Of a DNA stretch of 64,000 nucleotides, positions 28,133 through 37,230 are shown piece after piece (position 1 is the stretch's first letter; each line of letters opens with the position of its first letter). The notes beneath the pieces are model-generated. The model saw only the letters and a list, made by a program, of their open reading frames with translations, did no database searches and had not been told where the DNA came from. A program made the position numbers and the translations under genes. The stretch lies in NCBI RefSeq assembly GCF_020171625.1, contig NZ_JAIUZY010000009.1, positions 1 through 64,000 on the forward strand, in the 5' to 3' direction. The stretch comes from Salipiger bermudensis. GTDB lineage: Bacteria; Pseudomonadota; Alphaproteobacteria; Rhodobacterales; Rhodobacteraceae.

Positions 28133-29365
28133 ATGCCCCGTGTCGTGCCCCTTGCCGCGGCGGGCGCCCTGCCTGTCTGGCGGCGGCCCGTGACGCTTCT
28201 CTTCCTCATGGCCATCGCCATGCCGCTCAGCTTCGCGACATGGTCGGCGCTGCTCAACAACTTCGTCATCGACGCGGCACAGTTCGACGGCTCCGATATC
28301 GGCTGGCTGCACACGGTGCGCGAGATCCCGGGCTTTCTGGCGATCGGGGTGATCCTCGTGCTGCTGGTGATGCGCGAGCAGGTGCTGGCGCTCTCGGCGC
28401 TCACCCTGCTCGGCGCCGCCACAGCCGCCACCGCGTGGTTTCCCTCGATGGCCGGCATCCTGATCATCACCATGCTGAGCTCGATCGGCTTCCATTACTA
28501 CGAGACGGTGAACCAGAGCCTGCAGCTGCAATGGCTGCCCAAGGACCGGGCGCCGCAGATGCTGGGCTGGCTGCTGGCGGCGGCCAGCGGCGCCACCTTC
28601 GTGGCCTACGTGGTCATCGTGATGACCTGGGAGTCGCTCGGCCTGTCCTACAACAGCGTCTACATGGCCTCGGGCGGGCTGACGCTGGTGATCGTGGCCT
28701 ATTGCTCGGTCGCCTTCCCTCAGTTCGAGAGCCCCAATCCCCAGCGCAAGCGCTTCGTGCTGCGCCGGCGCTACTGGCTCTATTACGCGCTGCAATTCAT
28801 GTCCGGCGCGCGGCGGCAGATCTTCGTGGTCTTCGCCGGCTTCATGATGGTCGAGCGCTTCGGCTTCGCGGTGCACGAGGTCACCGGGCTCTACCTGATC
28901 AACCTGATGGTCAACCTCGTGGCGGCGCCGCTGCTCGGCAAGGCGGTGCATCGCTTCGGAGAGCGCCGTGTGCTGATCTTCGAATATGTCGGCCTCACGC
29001 TGGTGTTCCTTGCCTATGGCGGGCTCTACTGGTTCGGCTGGGGCGTGCTGCTGGCCTCGGTGCTCTACGTCATCGACCACATCTTCTTCGGCCTCGCGCT
29101 GGCGCTGAAGACCTATTTCCAGAAGATCGCCGACCCCGGGGACATCGCCCCCACCTCCGCTGTCGCCTTCACCATCAACCATATCGCCGCCGTGGTCCTG
29201 CCCTTCCTGTTGGGCTATCTCTGGCTGGTCTCGCCCGGCGCGGTCTTCGGCCTTGCCGCCGGCATGGCGCTGATCTCGCTGAGCCTCGCGCTGATGATCC
29301 CGCGCCACCCCGCGCCGGGCAACGAAACGGTCTTCGCCGCCCCCATGCCGGCCCCTGCGGAATAA
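28133..29365 (+). CDS. MFS transporter
   Basis: A 410-aa major facilitator protein with 12 expected helices. The first starts at VTLLFLMAIAMPLSFATWSA, and the last ends near LISLSLALMIPRHPAPGN. The central cytoplasmic loop carries the basic patch NPQRKRFVLRRRYW. It contains FMSGARRQIFVVFAGFMMVE and a long HIFFGLALALKTYFQKIADP segment that I do not associate with a named subfamily. The start is ATG 28133; a frame extension to 28073 is unsupported. Substrate unknown; it stands alone between the ABC-2 pair and prmA. Confidence 0.85.
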   Translation: MPRVVPLAAAGALPVWRRPVTLLFLMAIAMPLSFATWSALLNNFVIDAAQFDGSDIGWLHTVREIPGFLAIGVILVLLVMREQVLALSALTLLGAATAATAWFPSMAGILIITMLSSIGFHYYETVNQSLQLQWLPKDRAPQMLGWLLAAASGATFVAYVVIVMTWESLGLSYNSVYMASGGLTLVIVAYCSVAFPQFESPNPQRKRFVLRRRYWLYYALQFMSGARRQIFVVFAGFMMVERFGFAVHEVTGLYLINLMVNLVAAPLLGKAVHRFGERRVLIFEYVGLTLVFLAYGGLYWFGWGVLLASVLYVIDHIFFGLALALKTYFQKIADPGDIAPTSAVAFTINHIAAVVLPFLLGYLWLVSPGAVFGLAAGMALISLSLALMIPRHPAPGNETVFAAPMPAPAE

Positions 29366-29389
29366 CCGCGCCGCAAGCGCCACGCTCCA

Positions 29390-29504
29390 GGCTTCTTTGG
29401 TTCAAAAATACCTCGGGGGTGAATTGGCCGCAGGCCAAGAGGGGGCAGAGCCCCCTCCCTTTCTTCGTAGGCGCACCTCCGGTGCGACAGGGGGCAGAGC
29501 CCCC
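29390..29504 (+). repeat. Interspersed repeat, copy A
   Basis: Begins GGCTTCTTTGGTTCAAAAAT, continues through CCTCGGGGGTGAATTGG and two GGGGGCAGAGCCCCCTCCCT blocks to about GGTGCGACAGGGGGCAG. The same sequence occurs reverse-complemented at 35038-35154 at roughly 80 % identity. It lies in the 290-bp gap between the MFS gene and prmA. It contains no gene. It may act as a 3'-end structure. Confidence 0.8.
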
Positions 29505-29656
29505 TCCCTTCTCTCAAAGACACTCCCCCGAGACAGCGGCGCAGCTCCCACACATCCCCGCGCCAACACGCCTCGAACGCATCGCAACCGATCCAACCTT
29601 CCCACCGCGGCCCAAACGCTGTATCCGGCTCCGCAGTCAATCCCGGAGCCCTTCCC

Positions 29657-30535
29657 ATGCCCAAGACCTGGACCGCCTTCACCAAACTTCCCGCCAAGGA
29701 CTCTGCCGAGGCGCTCGGCGAGGCGATGGAAGAGCTCGAGCCCGCGCCCTCCGGCGTCGGCGTGTTCGAGATCGAGGACGGCAGCGGCACCTGGGAGGTC
29801 GGTGGCTACTTCACCGAGGCACCCGACGATATCGAGCTGGCGCTGCTGGCCGCGGCCTTCGGTGCGCAGGACTTCGTCGTCTCCGAGGTTCCGGATCAGG
29901 ATTGGGTCGACAAGGTGCGCCGCGAGCTGACCCCGGTCGAGGCCGGGCGCTTCTTCGTCTATGGCAGCCACGACGCGGACAAGATCCCCGAGGGGGCCGA
30001 GCCGCTGCTGATCGAGGCCGCCATGGCCTTCGGCACCGGCCACCACGGCACCACGCTGGGCTGCCTGCGCGCGCTCGACAGGCTCGCCACGGGCGGTTTC
30101 ACCGGCCGCAACGTGGCCGATATCGGGTGCGGCACCGCGGTGCTCGCGATGGGCGCGGCGCGGATCTGGCCCGACCCGGTGATGGCATCGGATATCGACG
30201 AGGTCGCCGTCGAGGTGGCCGAGGCGAACGTGCGGGCCAACGGGCTCGAGGGCAAGGTGGCCTGCGTCGAGGCCGCGGGCTTCGACAACCCCGCGCTTGC
30301 GGACCGCGCGCCGTTCGATCTGGTTTTCGCCAACATCCTCAAGCAGCCGCTGATCGATCTCGCGCCGCACATGGCCGCGCATCTGCAGCCCGGCGGCTAC
30401 GCGATCCTGTCGGGGATCCTCACCCGTCAGGCCGACGAGGTGGTCGAGGTCTATGCACAGAACGGCATCAATCAGATCCACCGCGAAGAAATTGGTGACT
30501 GGGTGACGCTCACGCTGCAGCGGGCTGACGGCTAA
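29657..30535 (+). CDS. prmA: Ribosomal protein L11 methyltransferase
   Basis: A 292-aa class I SAM-dependent methyltransferase that trimethylates ribosomal protein L11. The N-terminal L11-recognition domain covers about residues 1-90 and the catalytic Rossmann domain about 100-292. AFGTGHHGTTLGCLRAL (substrate/SAM loop) and VADIGCGTAVLAMGAARIW (motif I) are diagnostic for PrmA, as is FANILKQPLIDLAP, the N(I/L)L catalytic segment. ATG 29657 follows GGAGCCC. It stands alone, preceded by a repeat. Confidence 0.95.
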   Translation: MPKTWTAFTKLPAKDSAEALGEAMEELEPAPSGVGVFEIEDGSGTWEVGGYFTEAPDDIELALLAAAFGAQDFVVSEVPDQDWVDKVRRELTPVEAGRFFVYGSHDADKIPEGAEPLLIEAAMAFGTGHHGTTLGCLRALDRLATGGFTGRNVADIGCGTAVLAMGAARIWPDPVMASDIDEVAVEVAEANVRANGLEGKVACVEAAGFDNPALADRAPFDLVFANILKQPLIDLAPHMAAHLQPGGYAILSGILTRQADEVVEVYAQNGINQIHREEIGDWVTLTLQRADG

Positions 30536-30636
30536 GCCGCGAATTACCGGGAAATCCGCGGCAGAAGCCACATTCCCGCCCCATTGCGACCTTAGAGCCG
30601 ACCCAGCCGGTGGGGGCCGGAGTGTAAGAGGTTGCC

Positions 30637-30981
30637 ATGGATAAGGCTCTGAACGACTTCGACAAGCGCCAGCGGGCGGTTGTCCAGAAGCATCACAAGC
30701 TCGCCAACGGCTACATCACCAAGCTGAACCGGAACGGGATCTACGAGCACAAGCCGATCCGCCGTTTGCCGCTCGTCTCGCTCAAGAGCCTGCTGGTTAC
30801 GGTCTTCTGCATCCTCGCTTTCAAGGGCCTCCTGATCGCCGGCCTCGGCATCGAGGACTATGCCGCGCGGCTCGCGCATCTGTCCCAGGGCAGCACGGTC
30901 GAGCGCGCCGGGGCGTGGCTGATGGGCGCCGACCCGGCGAGTGAGTGGATCGCCACCGTTCTGGGCGCGCTCTTCGGCTGA
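30637..30981 (+). CDS. Small conserved membrane protein
   Basis: A 114-aa protein of unknown function. A basic N-terminus (DKRQRAVVQKHHKLANGYIT) of about 48 residues is followed by one clear membrane helix, LLVTVFCILAFKGLLIAGLG (about 51-70), and an amphipathic C-terminus with a second weakly hydrophobic stretch at the end (WIATVLGALFG). A GTAAGAGG ribosome site precedes ATG 30637. A strong hairpin terminator follows. It looks like a genuine lineage-specific gene rather than noise, given the regular codon bias. Confidence 0.7.
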   Translation: MDKALNDFDKRQRAVVQKHHKLANGYITKLNRNGIYEHKPIRRLPLVSLKSLLVTVFCILAFKGLLIAGLGIEDYAARLAHLSQGSTVERAGAWLMGADPASEWIATVLGALFG

Positions 30982-31024
30982 GGACGCGCCCGCGCCCGAC
31001 GCGTTTCCCACCGCCAGACATGAA

Positions 31025-31060
31025 GAAAGCCGCGCTCTTCCTCGGAAGAGCGCGGCTTTC
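31025..31060. terminator. Strong 17-bp hairpin, bidirectional terminator
   Basis: GAAAGCCGCGCTCTTCC and its exact complement GGAAGAGCGCGGCTTTC form a perfect stem between the convergent 114-aa gene and the DUF1127 gene. The A/T-rich outer ends would give short U-runs on both strands. Confidence 0.85.
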
Positions 31061-31111
31061 TGGTCTTGGCCGTGAGTGGCGGGGGTGGCCCCTCAGGGAG
31101 GGGCCGTGGTC

Positions 31112-31402
31112 TCAGTAGTTGCCGCGTGCGACGGCGTGGATGTCTGCGCGGGTCAGACCGATATCGTCGAGTTCGCGATCGGACAGGGCCTCGAGGCTCT
31201 TGCGGGTGAGGCGCGCGTCGTTCCAGTCGACGATCGCGTCGGCAAGGCTCGCGAAGAAGCGGCTCACCGAGGCTGCGATGGCGTAGGAGGCGGATGCACC
31301 GCGCTCGGGGGTCGCGCCGTAGCCATTGAGGAAAACGGTGCCGATGCGACCGGCCATACCGGCGGCACCAGCGTTCTGGCGGAAGGAGTCGTATGCCGAC
31401 AT
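31112..31402 (-). CDS. DUF1127 small protein
   Basis: A 96-aa protein whose C-terminal 40 residues form the DUF1127 domain, with the arginine-rich helix WNDARLTRKSLEALSDRELD and the closing DIGLTRADIHAV. DUF1127 proteins are often strongly regulated by stress or phosphate. In other alphaproteobacteria some bind RNA or affect sRNA maturation. The N-terminal half (Ala/Gly-rich, ends ASLADAIVD) is longer than in minimal 45-aa members. AAGGAC precedes the ATG. It stands alone with its own terminator. Confidence 0.85.
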   Translation of the reverse strand: MSAYDSFRQNAGAAGMAGRIGTVFLNGYGATPERGASASYAIAASVSRFFASLADAIVDWNDARLTRKSLEALSDRELDDIGLTRADIHAVARGNY

Positions 31403-31726
31403 GGGTCAGTGTCCTTGACTTGATGTTTTCAGAGTGCCTGAATTCTATGCGAGGCATCTAGTGAAGCTCCAATCAGGCGACAACTCGCAGAAATTGCATG
31501 GTCCTTATGCGTTTTGCGAATAGCTCAGAAAATAAGTAAACATCCGCTTTTCACGCCTATTTTTCGGTCGTTCTGAGGTCGCTGGGAAACCCCGGGATGT
31601 CGCAAACAGGCTCCGCCGCCCGTTCGACGGGCGCAGCAGCGTCAGCGGCCAACGCGCTTCTTGCTTGGCGAATGTTCGCGTTTCGTGCTACCCGATGGCA
31701 AACAGGCAACACAAAGGCGGGCAGGA
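31403..31726. other. Divergent promoter region of DUF1127 gene and ruvCAB
   Basis: 324 bp. The part near 31500-31570 is AT-rich and should hold the DUF1127 promoter. A short GCCCG / CGGGC stem sits near 31618-31632. I see no SOS-type (GAAC-N7-GAAC or GTTC-N7-GTTC) LexA box ahead of ruvC, although one might be expected for ruv genes. No gene is visible. Confidence 0.4.
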
Positions 31727-32218
31727 ATGAGGGTTCTCGGCATTGATCCGGGTCTGAGACGGCTGGGATGGGGAATCATCGACGCCGAAGGCAGCCGCCT
31801 GAGGCATGTCGCGAACGGGGTCTGCGAGTCGCAGGGCACGGACGATCTCGCCACGCGCCTGCTGGCGCTGCACCGCCAGCTCACCGAGGTGCTGACCCGC
31901 TTCGCGCCCGAGATTGCCGCGGTCGAGCAGACCTTCGTCAACAAGGACGCCGTCGGCACGCTGAAGCTCGGACAGGCCCGCGGCGTGGCGCTTCTGGTGC
32001 CGGCGCAGTTCGGCCTGCCGGTGGGCGAATACGCCCCCAACAAGGTGAAGAAGACCGTGGTCGGGGTCGGTCATGCCGACAAGCGCCAGATCGAGCACAT
32101 GGTGAAGATGCAGCTTCCCGGCGTGCAGATCGCCGGTCCCGACGCCGCCGACGCGCTGGCCATCGCGATCTGCCACGCCCATCACGTGGGGCCGCAACTG
32201 GCGAGGAAACTGGCATGA
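31727..32218 (+). CDS. ruvC: Crossover junction endodeoxyribonuclease RuvC
   Basis: A 163-aa Holliday-junction resolvase. The acidic catalytic residues are visible in the expected places: D7 in [15 protein letters not shown] in [11 protein letters not shown], and the C-terminal [14 protein letters not shown]. It nicks junctions held by RuvAB during recombinational repair. Slightly shorter than E. coli RuvC (173). ATG 31727 with GCAGGA; an upstream frame extension to 31661 is not protein-like. First gene of ruvC-ruvA-ruvB, overlapping ruvA by 4 bp. Confidence 0.96.
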   Translation: MRVLGIDPGLRRLGWGIIDAEGSRLRHVANGVCESQGTDDLATRLLALHRQLTEVLTRFAPEIAAVEQTFVNKDAVGTLKLGQARGVALLVPAQFGLPVGEYAPNKVKKTVVGVGHADKRQIEHMVKMQLPGVQIAGPDAADALAIAICHAHHVGPQLARKLA

Positions 32219-32889
32219 TCGGGCGCATCGCGGGACGCATCGAATACAAGGGCGAGGATCACGTTCTGATCGACGTGCGCGGCGTCGGCTACATCGTCTA
32301 TTGCTCCGACCGGGTGCTCGCGGGATTGCCCGGCCCCGGCGAGGCGGCGGCGCTCTATACCGACCTCATGGTGCGCGAGGACCTGTTGCAGCTCTACGGC
32401 TTCCCGACGCTGGTCGAGAAGGAGTGGTTCCGCCTGCTGATGACGGTGCAGGGCGTGGGCGCCAAGGCGTCGCTGGCGATTCTCGGCACGCTCGGCCCCG
32501 ACGGCGTCAGCCGCGCCATCGCGCTTGGCGACGGCACCGCGATCAAGGCCGCCAAGGGCATCGGCCCCAAGACCGCACAACGCGTGGTTCACGAGTTGAA
32601 GGACAAGGCCCCGATGGTCATGGCGATGGGCGCCGGCCCGGTGGCCAGCCCCGGCAACGACGTGCTCGAGGACGCCGCGGCGGCCCCCGCCGCCCCCCGC
32701 GCGCCCGCTCCGCGCCCTGCCCCCCCGGCGGCGCCGGCCCAGTCCGAGGCGCTCTCGGCGCTGTCCAATCTCGGTTATGCGCCGGGCGAGGCGGCTGGCG
32801 CCGTGGCACAGGCGGCCGGCGATCTGCCGGAGGCCACCACCGCCGAGCTGATCCGCGCGGCGCTGAAACTGCTGGCGCCGAAGGGATAA
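32215..32889 (+). CDS. ruvA: Holliday junction branch migration protein RuvA
   Basis: A 224-aa junction-binding subunit. The OB-fold N-terminus starts [20 protein letters not shown]. The two helix-hairpin-helix motifs are around [19 protein letters not shown] and [20 protein letters not shown] Pro/Ala-rich linker (about residues 150-180: [20 protein letters not shown]) longer than in E. coli leads to the small RuvB-contacting domain III ([16 protein letters not shown]). The start overlaps the ruvC stop (ATGA). It acts as a tetramer with RuvB. Confidence 0.95.
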   Translation: MIGRIAGRIEYKGEDHVLIDVRGVGYIVYCSDRVLAGLPGPGEAAALYTDLMVREDLLQLYGFPTLVEKEWFRLLMTVQGVGAKASLAILGTLGPDGVSRAIALGDGTAIKAAKGIGPKTAQRVVHELKDKAPMVMAMGAGPVASPGNDVLEDAAAAPAAPRAPAPRPAPPAAPAQSEALSALSNLGYAPGEAAGAVAQAAGDLPEATTAELIRAALKLLAPKG

Positions 32890-32900
32890 GGCGGTAAGGA

Positions 32901-33932
32901 ATGGATATGACCGACCCCGATCCCACCCTGCGCCCCGAGCCGATGCCCGAGGATCGCGACCGCGCCCTGCGGCCGCAGATGCTGCAGGATTTCGTCGGAC
33001 AGGCCGAGGCGCGCGCCAACCTGCGGGTCTTCATCCAGTCCGCCCGGCAGCGCGCCGAGGCGATGGACCACACCCTGTTCCACGGCCCTCCGGGCCTCGG
33101 CAAGACCACGCTGGCGCAGATCATGGCGCGCGAGCTCGGGGTGAACTTCCGCATGACCTCCGGCCCGGTGCTGGCCAAGGCGGGCGATCTCGCGGCGATC
33201 CTCACCAATCTCGAGCGCAACGACGTGCTCTTCATCGACGAGATCCACCGCCTGAACGCCGCCGTGGAAGAGGTGCTCTACCCGGCAATGGAGGATTACG
33301 AGCTCGACTTGGTGATCGGCGAGGGCCCGGCGGCGCGCACCGTGCGCATCGAACTGCAGCCCTTCACGCTGGTCGGCGCCACCACCCGGCTCGGCCTGCT
33401 GACCACGCCGCTGCGCGACCGCTTCGGCATCCCGACCCGGCTGCAGTTCTATACCGTCGAGGAACTCAACAGCATCGTCACCCGCAACGCCGAGAAGCTC
33501 GGCGTCCGGGCCGAACCCGACGGCGCGCGCGAAATCGCCCGCCGCGCCCGCGGCACGCCGCGCATCGCCGGGCGGCTGCTGCGGCGGGTGGTGGATTTCG
33601 CGGTGGTCGAGGGCAACGGCGTGGTCACGCGCGAGCTGGCCGATGGAGCGCTCACCCGGCTGGGGGTCGACGGGCTCGGCCTCGACGGCGCCGACCGGCG
33701 CTATCTCGGGCTCATCGCCGAGCATTACGGCGGCGGCCCGGTGGGCATCGAGACCATCGCCGCGGCGCTGTCGGAAAGCCGCGACGCCATCGAGGAGGTG
33801 ATCGAGCCCTACCTGCTGCAGCAGGGCCTGATCCAGCGCACGCCGCGGGGCCGGATGCTGGCACAGCGCGCCTGGACCCATCTCGGCCTCGCCGCGCCGC
33901 AACCGCCCGGACAGTCGACCCTGTTCGACTGA
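32901..33932 (+). CDS. ruvB: Holliday junction branch migration ATPase RuvB
   Basis: A 343-aa AAA+ hexameric helicase that drives branch migration with RuvA. Walker A is [13 protein letters not shown] (about residues 60-72), Walker [12 protein letters not shown], sensor 1 [11 protein letters not shown], arginine finger region TPLRDRFG, and the C-terminal winged helix ends in the family motif around [19 protein letters not shown]. Eleven bases separate it from ruvA, with a GGTAAGGAA ribosome site. Last gene of the ruv operon. All key residues are present. Confidence 0.97.
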   Translation: MDMTDPDPTLRPEPMPEDRDRALRPQMLQDFVGQAEARANLRVFIQSARQRAEAMDHTLFHGPPGLGKTTLAQIMARELGVNFRMTSGPVLAKAGDLAAILTNLERNDVLFIDEIHRLNAAVEEVLYPAMEDYELDLVIGEGPAARTVRIELQPFTLVGATTRLGLLTTPLRDRFGIPTRLQFYTVEELNSIVTRNAEKLGVRAEPDGAREIARRARGTPRIAGRLLRRVVDFAVVEGNGVVTRELADGALTRLGVDGLGLDGADRRYLGLIAEHYGGGPVGIETIAAALSESRDAIEEVIEPYLLQQGLIQRTPRGRMLAQRAWTHLGLAAPQPPGQSTLFD

Positions 33933-33951
33933 GCCTTCTTCCCGGGCCGCT

Positions 33952-34854
33952 TCAGAGCACCGCGACGAGCACGAGGATCGACAACCCGAGCACGCCGATC
34001 CCCGCCAGCTCCCTGCGGGTTACCCGCTCGCGGAAGAATAGCACCGAGGCCAGCAGCGAGAAGATCAGCTCGACCTGCCCCAGCGCCTGCACATAGGCGG
34101 CGGTCTGCAGGGTGAAGGCGGTGAACCAAGAGAGGCTGCCCGCCATCGAGGTCAGGCCCAGCCACAGCGCCACCTTGCGGGCCTGCCAGACGGCGGTGAT
34201 CTGACCGGGCTCGACGGCTCTCAGCCAGACCGCCATGGCGATGCATTGCGACAGCACCACGCAGCTCAGGGTGACCGAGGCCCGCAGGATCGGATCCTCG
34301 CCGCCGATCTCGAGCGAGGCGGCGCGGTAGCCGACGGCGGAGAACGCGAAGAAGAAGCCAGAGGCAAGCCCCAGCGCCACCGCGCGGTTGGCGATCCGGC
34401 GCAGGAATGCGCCGCTGACATCGGGCGTGTCGGAGAGCAGCAACACCCCGACGAGCCCGATCAGGATGGCGCCCCATCCGGCTGGCGAGAGCGCCTCGCC
34501 CAGCAGCACGAAGCCCACGATGGCGGTCTGGATGACCTCGGTCTTCTTGAAGGTGATGCCCACGGCGAAGTTGCGCTGCCGGAACAGCGCCACGACGCAG
34601 ATCGTGGCGAGGATCTGCCCCAGCGCCCCGATCCATGCGTAGAGCCAGAAGGCAAGGCCGAGCCGTGGCCAGCCCTGCCCGGTGGTCGAGAGATAGGCCG
34701 CGGTGAAAAGCAGCGCCGCCGGCAACGCGTAGGCGAAACGGGCGAAGGTACTCCCGGTGGAACTCAGCGCGCCCATGCTCAGCACCTTGTGCAGCATGAA
34801 GCGCAAGGTCTGGAAGAAGGCGGCAGAGAGCGTCACGGCGATCCAAAGGTCCAT
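33952..34854 (-). CDS. EamA-family (DMT) transporter
   Basis: A 300-aa inner-membrane protein of the DMT superfamily with about ten helices. MDLWIAVTLSAAFFQTLRFM opens the first, and SLLASVLFFRERVTRRELAG, followed by IGVLGLSILVLVAVL, closes the last. It is divergent in sequence from the 24962-25936 transporter. Converges on ruvB with 20 bp between stops. The start is taken as ATG 34854; a TTG 21 bases earlier is possible and neither has a good ribosome site. Substrate unknown. Confidence 0.85.
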   Translation of the reverse strand: MDLWIAVTLSAAFFQTLRFMLHKVLSMGALSSTGSTFARFAYALPAALLFTAAYLSTTGQGWPRLGLAFWLYAWIGALGQILATICVVALFRQRNFAVGITFKKTEVIQTAIVGFVLLGEALSPAGWGAILIGLVGVLLLSDTPDVSGAFLRRIANRAVALGLASGFFFAFSAVGYRAASLEIGGEDPILRASVTLSCVVLSQCIAMAVWLRAVEPGQITAVWQARKVALWLGLTSMAGSLSWFTAFTLQTAAYVQALGQVELIFSLLASVLFFRERVTRRELAGIGVLGLSILVLVAVL

Positions 34855-35257
34855 GGGCGCAGCTTTGACGGCCAAGACCGGAAAAGGCCAGTGCGATCGC
34901 AGGATTATAGGCCTGCAAACGACTTCAGGCCCATTGCCGCGCCATCTCTGCTCCCTTCGACCGGCCTGCCCCGACCAGGGCCGGTGGCCGGGGCCAGCCG
35001 CCTCTCCCTCCGGACCTGCGCCCTTTAAAAAGATTGAGGGCGCTGTCCCCTGTCGCTCCGGAGGTGCGCTTTAAAAAGAAAAGAGGGGGGGGGCGCTGCC
35101 CCCTCTTGGCCCGCGCCCAATTCACCCCCGAGGTATTTTTGAACCAAAGAAGCCATGAGCGCTGTGCCCTTGGCTTCTCTTCGTCAAAAATACTCCCGCC
35201 GGAGGCATCCGACCGTGTCGTCGCGCACAGGCGCCGGGACCGGGGTCCGGCAGCGCC
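34855..35257. other. Gap holding repeat copy B
   Basis: About 400 bp between a transporter and the pseudouridine synthase. The middle is the interspersed repeat (35038-35154). Just before it are two partial GCGC(CC)TTTAAAAAGA units (about 35020 and 35067), and just after it a CTTCGTCAAAAATACTCCCG fragment of the same general family (about 35176-35195). No gene is seen. Confidence 0.6.
35038..35154 (-). repeat. Interspersed repeat, copy B (inverted relative to 29390-29504)
   Basis: Read on the minus strand it begins GGCTTCTTTGGTTCAAAAAT, then CCTCGGGGGTGAATTGGGCG, and continues with a GGGGGCAGCGCCCC block and GCGCACCTCCGGAGCGACAG. The match to copy A covers about 115 bp with the strongest identity in the first 50. 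Orientation is opposite, so the two copies could recombine to invert the prmA-ruvCAB segment. Confidence 0.8.
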
Positions 35258-35797
35258 TCAGAGGCTGCGCCACTCCCCCGGCGCGAGGCCCTCGACCGAC
35301 CAGTCGCCGATCGACCAGCGCACCAGCCGCAGGCAGGGCAGACCGACATGGGCGGTCATCCGGCGCACCTGCCGGTTGCGGCCCTCGGTGATGGTCAACT
35401 CGAGCCAGGCGTCCGGCACCGACTTGCGGAAGCGCACCGGCGGCACGCGGGGCCAGAGATCCGGCGGCGGCAGCCGGCGGACCTGTGCCGGCCGGGTCGG
35501 GCCATCCTTCAGCGTCACGCCGCGGCGCAGGCGGGCGAGCTGATCCTCGGACGGGTCGCCCTCGACCTGCACGAGGTAGGTCTTGGGCTTCTTGAACTTC
35601 GGATGAGCGATGCGGGCCTGCAGGCGGCCGTCATCGGTGAGCAGCAGCAACCCCTCGCTGTCGCGGTCGAGCCGGCCCGCGGGGTAGACCTTGGGCACAT
35701 CGACATAGTTCGACAGCGTCGCGCGCGGGCTGTCCGCGGTGCCCTTGTCGGTGAATTGCGACAGCACGCCGAAAGGCTTGTTGAGCAGGATCAGCAT
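35258..35797 (-). CDS. Ribosomal large-subunit pseudouridine synthase (RluE-like)
   Basis: A 179-aa RsuA/RluB/E/F-family enzyme without an S4 domain. MLILLNKPFGVLSQFTDKGT starts the catalytic domain, and the catalytic aspartate lies in VYPAGRLDRDSEGLLLLTDD. TEGRNRQVRRMTAHVGLPCL is the conserved C-terminal motif. The absence of the S4 domain and the small size point to RluE (23S rRNA U2457) rather than RluB/RsuA. Its ATG at 35797 overlaps the tadA stop by 7 bp, so the two are translationally coupled. A longer frame to 35992 overlies tadA and is ignored. Confidence 0.85.
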   Translation of the reverse strand: MLILLNKPFGVLSQFTDKGTADSPRATLSNYVDVPKVYPAGRLDRDSEGLLLLTDDGRLQARIAHPKFKKPKTYLVQVEGDPSEDQLARLRRGVTLKDGPTRPAQVRRLPPPDLWPRVPPVRFRKSVPDAWLELTITEGRNRQVRRMTAHVGLPCLRLVRWSIGDWSVEGLAPGEWRSL

Positions 35798-36246
35798 TGG
35801 CGGCGCTCCGCGAAGAAGCGCTTCAGCAGCGCCTCGGCGGGCGCCGCCGAGATGCCGTCGTAGATCTCGGGCACATGGTGGCACTGGGCATGGGCGTAGA
35901 CCCGGGCGCCGTGGGCGACGCCGCCCGACTTGGGATCGCCGGCCCCGTAATAAAGTCGCGCGACGCGCGCGAAGGAGATCGCCGCGGCGCACATCGGGCA
36001 GGGTTCCAGCGTGACGTAGAGATCATGCCCCGGCAGCCGCTCGGAGCCGGCGGCGCGGCAGGCGGCACGCAAAGCGAGAATCTCGGCATGAGCCGTGGGA
36101 TCGTCGAGCTCGCGGGTGCGGTTGCCGGCGCTGGCCACCACCGCGCCCGAGGGCGCCACCACCACCGCGCCCACCGGCACTTCGCCGCGGGCGGCGGCGG
36201 CGCGGGCCTCGGAGAGGGCCTGATCCATGTGACTGCGAAAGCTCAT
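35791..36246 (-). CDS. tadA: tRNA-specific adenosine deaminase
   Basis: A 151-aa zinc deaminase that converts A34 to inosine in tRNA-Arg(ACG). The zinc site is complete: HAEILALRAA (His and the proton-shuttling Glu) and PCPMCAAAI (two Cys). VPVGAVVVAPSGAVVASAGN is the usual N-terminal strand. The start is ATG 36246 (MSFRSHMDQ), with ATG 36228 as an alternative. Divergent from rluB and upstream of the rluE-like gene in one operon. Essential in most bacteria. Confidence 0.93.
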   Translation of the reverse strand: MSFRSHMDQALSEARAAAARGEVPVGAVVVAPSGAVVASAGNRTRELDDPTAHAEILALRAACRAAGSERLPGHDLYVTLEPCPMCAAAISFARVARLYYGAGDPKSGGVAHGARVYAHAQCHHVPEIYDGISAAPAEALLKRFFAERRQC

Positions 36247-36312
36247 GGCGCCGGGTGATAGCCGAGCCGCGGCGCTTTGGCGAGACGCTTCCCCCGGGCG
36301 CGGCTTTGCAGT

Positions 36313-37176
36313 ATGGCTCGGCGCATGAAAAAGCCCCCTGCCCGCCCCTACGCGCCCGCCAAGGCCCCGACCGACACGCCGCCGGGCGACCGCATCGCCA
36401 AGGTGCTGTCGCGCGCCGGCATCGCCAGCCGGCGCGAGGCCGAGCGGATGATCGAGGAAGGCCGCGTCACGGTGAACGGCGAGACCATCGCCAGCCCGGC
36501 GCGCAACGTCACCGACAAGGACCGCATCACCGTCGACGGCAAGCCGCTCGAGGCACCGGAGGCGCCGCGCATGTGGCTCTATCACAAGCCCGCCGGACTG
36601 GTGACCACCACCAAGGACGAGCAGGGCCGCGAGACCATCTTCGACAAGCTGCCCGAGGACCTGCCGCGGGTAATGACCGTGGGCCGGCTCGACCTCAACT
36701 CGGAGGGCTTGCTGCTGCTGACCAATGACGGCGGCATCAAGCGCAAGCTCGAGCTGCCCTCGACCGGCTGGCTGCGGCGCTACCGCGTGCGGGTCAACGG
36801 CAAGCCCACCGAGGAGATGCTCAAGCCCCTGCGCGACGGCATCACCGTGGATGGCCAGAGATTCCAGCCGATGCAGGTTGAGCTCGACCGGCAGCAGGGC
36901 TCGAACGCCTGGCTTACCGTTGGCCTGCGCGAGGGCAAGAACCGCGAGATCCGGCGCGCCATGACCGATATCGGCCTGACCGTGAACCGGCTGATCCGGA
37001 TCTCTTACGGGCCGTTCCAGCTGGGCCAGATGAAAGTTGGCGAAGTGGTCGAACTGCGCGGTCGAATCGTCCGCGATCAACTTGGGCTAGAAGGGGCGAA
37101 ACCCGCTCGCCCGGAGCCAAGCCGCCGCCGCAAACCCCGCCCCATTCCGGACAAATCTCGGCGCGACAAGCGTTAA
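36313..37176 (+). CDS. rluB: 23S rRNA pseudouridine synthase RluB-like, with S4 domain
   Basis: A 287-aa RsuA-family enzyme. A basic Pro-rich tail precedes an S4 RNA-binding domain (about residues 30-85: RIAKVLSRAGIASRREAERM). The catalytic domain has the active aspartate in MTVGRLDLNSEGLLLLTND and the closing GLREGKNREIRRAMTDIGL. The C-terminus is basic and Pro/Arg-rich (RRRKPRPIPDKSRRDKR). E. coli RluB modifies U2605. Start uncertain: ATG 36313 or 36325, neither with a good ribosome site. It is divergent from tadA. Its stop codon lies inside a hairpin. Confidence 0.85.
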   Translation: MARRMKKPPARPYAPAKAPTDTPPGDRIAKVLSRAGIASRREAERMIEEGRVTVNGETIASPARNVTDKDRITVDGKPLEAPEAPRMWLYHKPAGLVTTTKDEQGRETIFDKLPEDLPRVMTVGRLDLNSEGLLLLTNDGGIKRKLELPSTGWLRRYRVRVNGKPTEEMLKPLRDGITVDGQRFQPMQVELDRQQGSNAWLTVGLREGKNREIRRAMTDIGLTVNRLIRISYGPFQLGQMKVGEVVELRGRIVRDQLGLEGAKPARPEPSRRRKPRPIPDKSRRDKR

Positions 37177-37191
37177 CCATATATTAACGCT
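37169..37191 (+). terminator. Hairpin over the rluB stop codon
   Basis: AGCGTTAA and TTAACGCT form a perfect 8-bp stem with a 7-nt loop. The rluB TAA lies in the left arm. A short TATTC stretch follows. It could be a weak terminator. Confidence 0.45.
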
Positions 37192-37230
37192 GCCCTATTC
37201 TCGATTTTAAATTCACATTTCACGCCGCTT

